DNA of 64,000 nucleotides from assembly GCF_024594815.1 (NCBI RefSeq), contig NZ_JANJOU010000026.1:38559-102558 (forward strand), written 5' to 3'. Shown piece after piece: positions 32,961 to 40,768 of the stretch. Below the pieces are notes generated by a model. It saw only the letters and a list, made by a program, of their open reading frames with translations. It was not told the DNA's origin and searched no databases. Position 1 is the first letter of the stretch, and each line of letters starts with the position of its first letter. The translations under genes were made by a program, and so were the position numbers. Source of the DNA: Roseomonas populi (GTDB taxonomy: Bacteria > Pseudomonadota > Alphaproteobacteria > Acetobacterales > Acetobacteraceae).

Positions 32961-34610
32961 ATGGACGGGACGCAGCAGGTGCTCGTAGTGGGGGGCGGCC
33001 CGGTGGGGCTGGCCCTGGCGGGCGAGCTGGGCTGGCGTGGCATCCGCTGCACGCTGATCGAGAAGGGCGACGGGCGCGTCGTCCAGCCGAAGATGGACTT
33101 CGTCGGCGTCCGGACGATGGAATTCTGCCGTCGCTGGGGCATCGTGCCCTGGGTCCACGAAGCAGGCTACAACCGCGCCTATCCGCAGGACTGCGCCTGG
33201 GTCTCCTCCCTCAACGGCTACGAGTTCGGGCGGGAGGTCTTCGCGCCCCTGAAGGACGAACCGAGGTTGCCGCAGAGCACCTACTCCCGCGGCGAGCGCT
33301 GCCCGCAGAACTTCTTCGATCCCGTTCTCTCCCGCTTCGCGAGCAGCTTCCCCACGGTGGCGATCCGGCGCGAGACCGAGCTGCTGGGCTTCGAGGATGA
33401 CGGCACCCGCGTGACCGCCCGGCTCAAGGATCTTCGCAGCGGGGCCGAGGACACAGTCGAGGCCGCATACCTCGTCGGCTGCGACGGCGGGGCCAGCACG
33501 GTCCGGGAAGCGCTGGGCATCCCCATGCAGGGCTCGCCCGTCCTCACCTACACGACGAACTGCATCTTCCGCTGCGAGAAGCTGGAGGCACTGCACGACA
33601 AGAAGCCGGGCTACCGCTTCATCTTCATCGGGCCCGAGGGGACCTGGGCCACGATGGTGGCCATCAACGGCCGCGATCAGTGGCGCTTCTCCCTCGTCGG
33701 GGACGACACGCGGCGCCAGCCGGACGAGGCGGAGATGCGGGCTGCCATCGTCAAGGCCGTGGGGCGGGAATTCAACTTCGAGATCCTCTCCATCATGCCC
33801 TGGGTCCGCCGGCAGCTCGTGGCCGACGAGTACGGCAAGGGCCGCGTCTTCATCGCCGGCGATGCGGCGCACCTCACCTCGCCCACGGGGGGGTTCGGGA
33901 TGAACATGGGCATCCAAGACTCCGTAGATCTCGGCTGGAAGCTGGAAGCCGTGCTGAAGGGCTGGGGTGGTCCCGAGCTACTGCAGTCCTACGAGGTGGA
34001 ACGACGGCCTGTAGCCATTCGCAACGTCAACGAGGCAACGGGTAATCTCAAGCGCATGCTCGCCCCGCGCGACGCAAAGCCTTCCCCTGCTGTATTCGAG
34101 CCGGGGCCTGAGGGCGACCATGCCCGCAAGGAGTTCGGCGACCGCTACACGGAAATGATGAAGCGGGAGTGGTACACCCCTGGCATCCATCTCGGCTTCG
34201 TCTACGAGGGCTCACCGATTATCGTTCCCGATGGCACGCCGCCCCCGCCGGATGAGGTCAGCACCTATACCCAGACCGCCCGGCCCGGGTCGCGCGCCCC
34301 GCATGTCTGGCTGGCCGAGGACAGGTCCACGCTGGACCTGTTCGGGCGCGGCTTCGTTCTGCTGGTCTTCGGAGAGGGCGACGCGCCGGCCCTGGCCGAG
34401 GCCGCGGAGGAGGTGGGCCTGCCTCTGAATGTCCACCACATCGACCACCGGGGGGCAGCGGAGCTATATGCCCGCCGCTTCGTGCTGGTGCGGCCCGACG
34501 GGCATGTGGCCTGGCGGTCCGACCGAGCGCCGGACGCCTCGGAGGCGGCGCGGATCGTCTCCGTGGCGCGGGGCTGCGGGGCCGGGGCCATGCGACAGGC
34601 CGCGGCCTAG
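32961..34610 (+). CDS. FAD-dependent aromatic hydroxylase
   Basis: A 549-residue group A flavoprotein monooxygenase, close in layout to 3-(3-hydroxyphenyl)propionate and pentachlorophenol-type hydroxylases. Seen: the FAD loop VLVVGGGPVGLALAGELGWRG, the D-G motif LVGCDGGASTVREALG, the second FAD motif GRVFIAGDAAHLTSPTGGFG, then MNMGIQDSVDLGWKL, and a C-terminal thioredoxin-like domain (after about 430). ATG at 32961 is chosen because AGGAGGGA precedes it; an ATG at 32931 overlaps the upstream stop. Its TAG overlaps the TAG of the convergent LysR. It may hydroxylate the ring before gentisate-type cleavage. Confidence 0.9.
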   Translation: MDGTQQVLVVGGGPVGLALAGELGWRGIRCTLIEKGDGRVVQPKMDFVGVRTMEFCRRWGIVPWVHEAGYNRAYPQDCAWVSSLNGYEFGREVFAPLKDEPRLPQSTYSRGERCPQNFFDPVLSRFASSFPTVAIRRETELLGFEDDGTRVTARLKDLRSGAEDTVEAAYLVGCDGGASTVREALGIPMQGSPVLTYTTNCIFRCEKLEALHDKKPGYRFIFIGPEGTWATMVAINGRDQWRFSLVGDDTRRQPDEAEMRAAIVKAVGREFNFEILSIMPWVRRQLVADEYGKGRVFIAGDAAHLTSPTGGFGMNMGIQDSVDLGWKLEAVLKGWGGPELLQSYEVERRPVAIRNVNEATGNLKRMLAPRDAKPSPAVFEPGPEGDHARKEFGDRYTEMMKREWYTPGIHLGFVYEGSPIIVPDGTPPPPDEVSTYTQTARPGSRAPHVWLAEDRSTLDLFGRGFVLLVFGEGDAPALAEAAEEVGLPLNVHHIDHRGAAELYARRFVLVRPDGHVAWRSDRAPDASEAARIVSVARGCGAGAMRQAAA

Positions 34611-35515
34611 GCCGGGGACTGGCCGTGCTCGTCCAGCCGCGCCTCCTCGCTGAGCGCGGCGACGAGCACGGGCAGGAGCGGCGAGGCATCGCCTCGCCGC
34701 CAGGCGATGCTGGTGACCATCCGGGCGCTGACTGCACGGAGCGGCCGGAAGGCGACGTGCGGCGGCTGGAGGGCGGTGACGGAGGCCGGCACGATAGCCA
34801 CGCCGATGCCGGCCGCTACCAGTCCGATAAGGGTGTGCATGTCCTTCACTTCCTGGACGATCTGCGGCGTGCGACCCGTTTGGAGGAACACGTCAGCGAT
34901 CCGCGCGGCATAGTCGGAGCCGGGGCGCTGGGTGACCACGATGAAGGGCTGCGGAAGCAGGATCTCGGGATCGAGCACCTGCTCGTTCACAAGCGGATTG
35001 TCCGCCGGTAGCGCCACAACGAAGGGCTCCTCCTGTATGACCCGGATCTCCAACTCGGGGTCGGTCACGGAACCCCGGAGCACGCCGACATCAATCTCCT
35101 CCGCCGTGAGGGCGTGCACCTGCTGCGCGACGGTCATCTCCTCGACCCGCACCGTGATTCCGGGATGGGTCTGGGCCAGGCGGCGGAGCACTCGGGGGAT
35201 GAGCGCGTAGATGGTGGCGTAGACCGCGCCGATACCGATCACGCCCTGGCGGCCATCCCGGATAGCACGGACCTCGTCCGCCGCGCGGGCCGCCTGCTGC
35301 AGGATGTGCCGGGCGTGACGAACCATGGCCTCGCCCGCTGGAGTGAGTGAGACACGGCGCTTGTCGCGCAGGAACAGGGATGTGCCTAGCTCCTCCTCCA
35401 AGGCGCGGATCTGAGCGCTGAGGGGTGGCTGGGCAATTCCGACCCGAAGCGCGGCACGCGTAAAGTTAAGCTCCTCCGCCACGGCCAGGAAATAGCGGAG
35501 CTGTCGGAAGTCCAA
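34607..35515 (-). CDS. LysR-family transcriptional regulator
   Basis: A 302-residue LysR regulator (LDFRQLRYFLAVAEELNFTRAA, IAQPPLSAQIRALEEELG). The start is a TTG at 35515: an excellent AGGAGGG site precedes it by about seven bases and homology begins there, whereas the open frame runs upstream another 86 codons without resemblance to anything. It is convergent with the hydroxylase and divergent from the 2-oxoglutarate oxygenase gene, so its targets could be either side. The effector domain is of the BenM/CatM type. Confidence 0.9.
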   Translation of the reverse strand: MDFRQLRYFLAVAEELNFTRAALRVGIAQPPLSAQIRALEEELGTSLFLRDKRRVSLTPAGEAMVRHARHILQQAARAADEVRAIRDGRQGVIGIGAVYATIYALIPRVLRRLAQTHPGITVRVEEMTVAQQVHALTAEEIDVGVLRGSVTDPELEIRVIQEEPFVVALPADNPLVNEQVLDPEILLPQPFIVVTQRPGSDYAARIADVFLQTGRTPQIVQEVKDMHTLIGLVAAGIGVAIVPASVTALQPPHVAFRPLRAVSARMVTSIAWRRGDASPLLPVLVAALSEEARLDEHGQSPA

Positions 35516-35840
35516 GGCGCTGTCCCTCCTGTTTTCGAAGCCGGACTGACAGATTGGGTTGCCGGCGAGGGCAGGTAACGCGGGATAAGTTATGTTGTGG
35601 CCGCGCGAACTCGTCCAGGCATTACGGTGGTAAGCAACGCTCAGGCTGGCGCTGGTGTTGATTTGGTCCGGAATTGACATCTGCGGATGTCCGCTCTGCC
35701 GCAAATGCCGTCGGCCTATCCTAGGCGCTCGGCCACCTTCCCACGATCCGGCCCCTCGACACCCCTCCCGCACTTGCTAAGCTGGTAGGCACCACCTCGG
35801 GGGCGCGCCGCCTACCCCTGATGGGCTGGAGCACCACGAT
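35516..35840. promoter_or_regulatory. divergent control region with an inverted repeat
   Basis: A 325-base gap between a LysR gene and an oxygenase gene. It contains GACATC-TGCG-GATGTC (35676-35691), a perfect 6-base inverted repeat overlapping a TTGACA -35-like box (35674-35679) directed to the oxygenase, and a small palindrome ATAAGTTAT at 35585-35593 near the LysR start. Either could be a regulator site. No gene is seen. Confidence 0.45.
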
Positions 35841-36800
35841 ATGACCGATGCAAGCCGCCTGGCCGCCTTCGACGCCGTGCCGGTAATCGACATCGCCTCG
35901 GCGGAGGATCCGGCGCAGCGGCCCGCGCTGGCCCGCCGCATGACCCGCGCGGCGGAGGAGGTCGGGTTCATCTATATCACCGGCCACGCCAACAGCCCGC
36001 AGCAGCTCGACGCCGTGTTCGACCAGGGCCGCGCCTTCTTCGACCTGCCGGACGATGAGAAGCGTCGGGTGGACCTACGCAAGTCGCCCCATTTCCGCGG
36101 CTATCTCGGGCTGCTGGAGCGGGGGAACGACCCGACCTTCAAGGGCAACTATCTGGAGGCCTTCCACGTCGCCCAAGACCTGCCGCCGGACCACCCGGAC
36201 GTGGGCGCCAGGATGCCGCTGCGCGGTCCCAACCTCTGGCCCGCCGAACCGGTGGGGTTCCGCCAGGTGGTCTACAGCTACTTTCTGAACACCTACGGCG
36301 TAGGCATCACGCTGCTGGAGCTGTTCGCCGAGGGAATGGGGCTGCCGACGGACTTCTTCACCCGCCACTACGCGCGCAGCATCGCCCAGCTGCGCCTGCT
36401 GCGCTACCCGCAGCAGGACGACCCATCTGTGGAGCTGCTGGCCCGCGCGCACCGCGACACCGGCGTGATCACCCTGCTCTACCAGGACGACACGGGCGGG
36501 CTGGAGGTGGAGAACAAGGCCGGCGAGTGGATCGCTGCGCCGCCGATGCGGGGCGCCTACATCATCAACATCGGGAACACGCTGCAGTTCTGGAGCGGCG
36601 GACGCCTGACCTCCACCAACCACCGCGTCCGCAACCGGGGCAGCGGGGCGCCGCGCTATTCCCTGCCCTTCTTCATGACGCCGGACTACGACACGGCGGT
36701 GCGGGCCATCGGGACGGAAGGGGACGCGGACGCGCCCAGCTTCCATGTCGGCGACCAGATGCTGCGGACCTATCGCCGGATCTGGCCCTCGGTGGCCTGA
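35841..36800 (+). CDS. 2-oxoglutarate/Fe(II) oxygenase, isopenicillin-N-synthase-like
   Basis: A 319-residue member of the IPNS/2OG-Fe(II) oxygenase family. The N-terminal DIOX_N region (VPVIDIAS..., VGFIYITGH) precedes the jelly-roll core. The iron ligands are H204 and D206 (AHRDTG) and H261 (STNHRV); RYS (272-274) binds 2-oxoglutarate. Such enzymes hydroxylate or desaturate small molecules; E. coli and plant relatives act on amino acids, hormones and antibiotics. It is convergent with an amino-acid ABC transporter (three bases between stops), hinting at an amino-acid-like substrate. Confidence 0.88.
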   Translation: MTDASRLAAFDAVPVIDIASAEDPAQRPALARRMTRAAEEVGFIYITGHANSPQQLDAVFDQGRAFFDLPDDEKRRVDLRKSPHFRGYLGLLERGNDPTFKGNYLEAFHVAQDLPPDHPDVGARMPLRGPNLWPAEPVGFRQVVYSYFLNTYGVGITLLELFAEGMGLPTDFFTRHYARSIAQLRLLRYPQQDDPSVELLARAHRDTGVITLLYQDDTGGLEVENKAGEWIAAPPMRGAYIINIGNTLQFWSGGRLTSTNHRVRNRGSGAPRYSLPFFMTPDYDTAVRAIGTEGDADAPSFHVGDQMLRTYRRIWPSVA

Positions 36801-36803
36801 TCC

Positions 36804-37574
36804 TCAGCCCAGCACGGCGGAGAGAAAGTTCCGCGTCCTCTCCTCCTGCGGGCTGGTCAGGAGCGCCTGGGATGGGCCGCTCTCCACCACGCGGCCGGCA
36901 TCCATGAAGACGATGCGGTTGCCCACCTCCCGGGCGAAACCCAGTTCATGCGTAACCACCAGCATAGTGCTGCCGCTGCGCGCCAGGTCGCGCATGGCGC
37001 CCAGCACCTCGCCCACCAGTTCCGGGTCCAGGGCCGATGTCGGCTCGTCAAAGAGCATCAGCTCCGGCCGCATCGCCAGCGCCCGCGCGATGGCCACGCG
37101 CTGCTGCTGCCCGCCCGAGAGCGCCGCCGGGTAGTAGTCCTGCCGATTGAACAGGCCCACGCGGTCCAGCAGGCGCCGCGCTTCGGCCACCGCCTCGGCT
37201 CGCGGGCGGCGCAGGGCGCGGATCGGGCCCTCGATGACGTTCTCCAGCGCCGTCATGTGCGGAAACAGGTTGAAGCGCTGGAACACCATGCCCGTGCTGC
37301 GGCGCTGGCGGGCGATCTCCCGCTCCGGCAGCGGGTGCAGGCGGCCTCCGGCCTCGCGGAAGCCCAGCAACTCGCCGCCGATCCAGAGGCCGCCGGCATC
37401 GTAGCGCTCCAGCTGGTTCACGCAGCGCAGGAAGGTGGTCTTGCCGGAGCCGGAAGGGCCGATGAGGCAGACCACCTCACCCCGCGCCACCTCCAGCGTC
37501 ACGTCCTCCAGCGCCCGGTGGGTGCCGAAGGACTTGCCGACCCTCCAGGCCCGGAGGAGCGGGGGCGCGCTCAA
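36804..37574 (-). CDS. polar amino-acid ABC transporter ATPase
   Basis: A 256-residue ATPase of the GlnQ/HisP type. Walker A GPSGSGKT (39-46), signature LSGGQQQR, Walker B LMLFDEPTS and the switch histidine VVTHEL are intact. The start is a TTG at 37574 that overlaps the permease stop (TTGA), implying coupled translation; no ATG or GTG lies at the homology start. It is the last gene of the three-gene leftward transporter operon. Confidence 0.92.
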   Translation of the reverse strand: MSAPPLLRAWRVGKSFGTHRALEDVTLEVARGEVVCLIGPSGSGKTTFLRCVNQLERYDAGGLWIGGELLGFREAGGRLHPLPEREIARQRRSTGMVFQRFNLFPHMTALENVIEGPIRALRRPRAEAVAEARRLLDRVGLFNRQDYYPAALSGGQQQRVAIARALAMRPELMLFDEPTSALDPELVGEVLGAMRDLARSGSTMLVVTHELGFAREVGNRIVFMDAGRVVESGPSQALLTSPQEERTRNFLSAVLG

Positions 37575-38449
37575 CGCCGCCCCGCCGGGCGCGCCACGCC
37601 GCGGGAGACGCGCCGCTCCAGCAGCATCTGGCCGAGGGAGAGGGCGCTGACGAGCACCAGGTACCAGAAGGTGGCCACCAGCAGCAGCTCCATCACCCGG
37701 TTGTTGGCGTAGTAGATGTCCTCCGCGCTGTGCAGCAGCTCCGAGTAGCGGATGACGCTGGCGAGCGAGGTGGTCTTGATGAGGCCGATGAACTCGTTCC
37801 CGAGCGGCGGGACGATGACGCGCATGGCCTGGGGCAGGACGATGCGCCACAGGGACTGGCCGTAGGTGAGTCCGATGGACTTCGCCGCCTCGTACTGCCC
37901 TGCATCGACGGAGAGCATGCCGGCGCGCACCACCTCCGAGGTATAGGCGCCCTGGTTCAGGCCGAGGCCGAGAAGCGCGGCCAGGAAAGGCGTCATCACG
38001 TCCACCGTGCGCGCTTCCCATAGGCCGGGAATGCCCAGGGTGGGGAAGATCAGGGCGAGGTTGAACCACAGCAGCAGCTGCAGGATCACCGGCGTGCCGC
38101 GGAACAGCCAGGCGTAGAACTGCGCGGCGGAGCGGAGCACGGGGTTGGGCGAGGAGCGCGCAACGGCGGCCAGCACGCCCAGCACCACCCCCACCGCCAT
38201 GGCCGCCACCGCCATCAGCACGGTGTTGAGCAGCCCTTCCAGGATGGTGCGCCAGGTCAGGTACTGCGCCACCACGGGCCAGGCGATCTGGCCCCTCGCG
38301 AAGGCACGCACGAGCAGGGCCAGGAGGAGGAGGAGCGCGGCCGCCGTGACGATGCGGCCCCAATGGACTGGGCGCACATGCGGCAGCCGCGCGATGTCGA
38401 TCTCGGGCCGTAGCGCGGCGCCTGCCGGGCCGGCAGGCACGCCGCTCAT
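37571..38449 (-). CDS. amino-acid ABC transporter permease
   Basis: A 292-residue permease of the HisM/GlnP family with about six membrane helices. It shows LEGLLNTVLMAVAAMAVGVVLG at the start of the core and the cytoplasmic EAA loop E-A-A-K-S-I-G-L-T-Y-G-Q-S-L-W-R-I-V-L-P-Q-A in which the ATPase docks. A single permease suggests a homodimeric transporter. Its ATG overlaps the stop of the binding-protein gene. Confidence 0.92.
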   Translation of the reverse strand: MSGVPAGPAGAALRPEIDIARLPHVRPVHWGRIVTAAALLLLLALLVRAFARGQIAWPVVAQYLTWRTILEGLLNTVLMAVAAMAVGVVLGVLAAVARSSPNPVLRSAAQFYAWLFRGTPVILQLLLWFNLALIFPTLGIPGLWEARTVDVMTPFLAALLGLGLNQGAYTSEVVRAGMLSVDAGQYEAAKSIGLTYGQSLWRIVLPQAMRVIVPPLGNEFIGLIKTTSLASVIRYSELLHSAEDIYYANNRVMELLLVATFWYLVLVSALSLGQMLLERRVSRGVARPAGRR

Positions 38450-39300
38450 CGGATCGGTTCGCCGTTCACCAGCACCCCCGGCGCGGCCGAGGCCTCCAGC
38501 TTCCACTTGGCGATCAGCGCGGCGTAGGTGCCGTCGTTGAACAGGGCCTGCAGCGCTCCGGCGAAGGCGTTGCGCAGGGCCGTGTCGGCCTTCAGGAACA
38601 TGATCCCCTGGCGGAGGGTGGTGAAGGGCTCCATCACCGGGCGGAAGGTATTGGGGTTGTTGTCCATCAGGGTCGGGATCGTCTCGCTGCCCTGCACGCC
38701 GGCGTCCACGCGGCCCTGCTGCATCTCCAGCAGGATCAGCGGCGCGCGGTCCACGCCCACCACGGTGACGGCCGGGCGGCCGGCCTTCACGCAGTTCTCG
38801 TTGCTCCACTCCTCGATCGCGGCGGGGTAGGAGGTGCTGCGCACCGTGGCCACGCGCCGGCCGCAGAGGTCCTGCGGCGCGCGGATCGCGGTGTTGGAGA
38901 CCATGGTGTAGAACTGCGCGCCGGACTTCAGGTAGTTGACGAAGTCGAAGGTCTCGCGGCGGGCCGGCAGGTCGCTGATGCCGCTGAGCACCATGTCGAT
39001 GCGCCCGCTCTGCATTCCTGGCATGAGCTGGGGAAAGCCGCTCTCCTGCCAGTCCAGCCGCAAGCCGAGTTGCTTGGCCAGCGCCTCGCCGAGGTCGATG
39101 TCGAAGCCGACGAGGCGGCCCGTCGCGGGGTCCTTGCTCTCGAGCGGCGGGTAGGTGCCGGAGACGCCGACGCGGACCACCTTGGACTCGGCGATGCGCT
39201 GCGGCAGGGCCTGGGCGTGCGCAGCGGCCATCCCCGCGGCGAGCAGCGGCAGGGCGAGGGCCAGCCCGGCCAGCCGGGAGCGCAGGGGTCGAAAGCGCAT
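38446..39300 (-). CDS. amino-acid ABC transporter substrate-binding protein
   Basis: A 284-residue family 3 solute-binding protein with a signal peptide (MRFRPLRSRLAGLALALPLL..., cleaved near A-H-A). Conserved positions: VRVGVSGTYPPLESKD, LVGFDIDLGEALAKQLG, MQSGRIDMVLSGISDLPARRETFDF and CGRRVATVRSTSY. The ATG at 39300 marks the signal peptide although the frame is open much further upstream. The ligand is probably a polar or cationic amino acid; a specific one cannot be chosen. Confidence 0.92.
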   Translation of the reverse strand: MRFRPLRSRLAGLALALPLLAAGMAAAHAQALPQRIAESKVVRVGVSGTYPPLESKDPATGRLVGFDIDLGEALAKQLGLRLDWQESGFPQLMPGMQSGRIDMVLSGISDLPARRETFDFVNYLKSGAQFYTMVSNTAIRAPQDLCGRRVATVRSTSYPAAIEEWSNENCVKAGRPAVTVVGVDRAPLILLEMQQGRVDAGVQGSETIPTLMDNNPNTFRPVMEPFTTLRQGIMFLKADTALRNAFAGALQALFNDGTYAALIAKWKLEASAAPGVLVNGEPIR

Positions 39301-39385
39301 CGTGTTCCTCGGTTCCGTGAGAAGGCGTCCGCAGGTTGTTAGCAAGAAGGATGCCTGACATTCTCGCGGTATCCGGAGTGAGAGC

Positions 39386-40075
39386 ATGACCTTTTCCGTC
39401 GCGGCCGTCTGCCCTCGCACGGGCTCGATCGGGCAGGCACTGACCACATCCAGCATGGCGGCCACGGCGCGCGCGATGTTCATGGCGCCCGGGTGCGGGG
39501 CGATCTTCGCGCAGGCGCGGTCCGACCCGCGGCTGGGCGCGATAGGGGTGGAACGCCTCATGGCGGGGGACGATGCCGCCGCCGCACTGGCCGCCATGCG
39601 GGCGGCGGCGGGGGAGGAACGGGTCTGGCGGCAGCTTGCCGTGCTGGACGCGGCCGGCGGCACGGCGCACGAGACGGGGGAGCGATGCATCGCCTCCAAG
39701 GGCGGGCTCGTCGCGCCGGGCGTCCTCGTCGTCGGCAACGGGCTGTCGAATGACGGGGTGATCCCGGCGATCCTGGCGGGCTTCCAGGGATCGTCCCCCT
39801 CCTTGCCCCTGGTGGACCGACTGCTGGCGGCGCTGGAGGCCGGGGAGGCGGCCGGGGGCGAGCCCTGGCCGCTGCGCTCCGCCGGCGTCCGCGTGGCGCG
39901 GCCGGGCGTGCCCTTTCCCGTGCTCGACCTTCGCGTGGAACTGGACGACGCGCCGCTGGCGAAGCTGCGCTACCTCTGCGCCATGTACCGGCCACTGGAG
40001 GAGGGCTACCTACGGCGCACGCTCGATCCCGATAATGCACCTCCTGCGGCGGAGATCGAGGCGCACATCCACTAG
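39386..40075 (+). CDS. DUF1028 family protein
   Basis: A 229-residue protein of the DUF1028 family, which has an Ntn-hydrolase-like fold. Signature segments are MTFSVAAVCPRTGSIGQAL, GAIFAQARSDPRLGAIGVERL, RQLAVLDAAGGTAHETGE and VAPGVLVVGNGLSNDGVIPAIL. Function is unknown, but it commonly accompanies amino-acid or peptide transport genes, as here where it is divergent (85 bases) from an amino-acid ABC operon. Confidence 0.9.
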   Translation: MTFSVAAVCPRTGSIGQALTTSSMAATARAMFMAPGCGAIFAQARSDPRLGAIGVERLMAGDDAAAALAAMRAAAGEERVWRQLAVLDAAGGTAHETGERCIASKGGLVAPGVLVVGNGLSNDGVIPAILAGFQGSSPSLPLVDRLLAALEAGEAAGGEPWPLRSAGVRVARPGVPFPVLDLRVELDDAPLAKLRYLCAMYRPLEEGYLRRTLDPDNAPPAAEIEAHIH

Positions 40076-40160
40076 GCTCAGGACGCACCGATTTCATTTG
40101 GCGGGGCAGCTGATGTCCGCTTTCAGGATCACGCAGGGAGAACATCGATGACCGCTGACG

Positions 40161-40386
40161 GCGCATAACGGCTGTCCGTTTGCTTGAACCTCCTATTTTC
40201 CCCGGCGCAGCCATGAGGCGGCGGCCTGTGATAAGCAGCGCGCCGCCGGGCGCGCCGGTCCATCAAGCCTCCACCCAGGAAATCGACCTTACCTACCCCC
40301 TCCACCCATGAACGGCGGCGGCCAGAGCCGCCAAGCGGTGATGAACTCGGATGCAGGTTGGGCATCACCGGCGAGGACCGTGCCTT
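40161..40386. repeat. dispersed repeat, copy B
   Basis: Counterpart of 10761-10979 in the same orientation, about 29 kb away. The conserved block CTATTTTCCCCGGCGCAG (40194 onward) is identical, and later blocks diverge with small indels. Like copy A it lies in a gene-poor gap and has no convincing coding frame. Confidence 0.7.
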
Positions 40387-40768
40387 AGGCGTGCGCGTGG
40401 AAAACAAGACGAGCTTGCCGGGCCTTGTCCTTTCCAAAGTAGAACACCTCGGGCGCTACTCCTCGGCACCATTCGGGTTGAGGACCGGCATTGCCCGGCA
40501 TCGGAGTAGGTTCGGCGGTTCGCTAGTCACTCAGCAGAATGGCAGAGGCTGGCCGTTAGCGGAATGGCGGCTCCGTGGCGATTATGGAGCCGAAGCTGAC
40601 ATTGCGGGGGGCATGTCATTCGGTAGCTCGCGACCGAGATCATCGGAAGATGTTCGGGTTCTCATGGGCGGCGGTTATCCGACTGGAAAGGCTATAACTG
40701 CACCGGACTACATCGCACATGGCTCCAAGCTGCGGCAGAAGGTCTCAACTTGACCGCTTTGATGGGGC
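40387..40768. other. intergenic, no gene supported
   Basis: A 380-base stretch between the repeat and the end of the large GGDEF/EAL gene. An open frame of 131 codons (40358-40753) has no recognisable features and unusual composition, so it is not called. No terminator-like hairpin was noticed. Confidence 0.45.

Noticed and set aside
40358..40753. A 131-codon frame downstream of repeat copy B
   Set aside because: No ribosome site, no homology recognised, and it starts inside the repeat.
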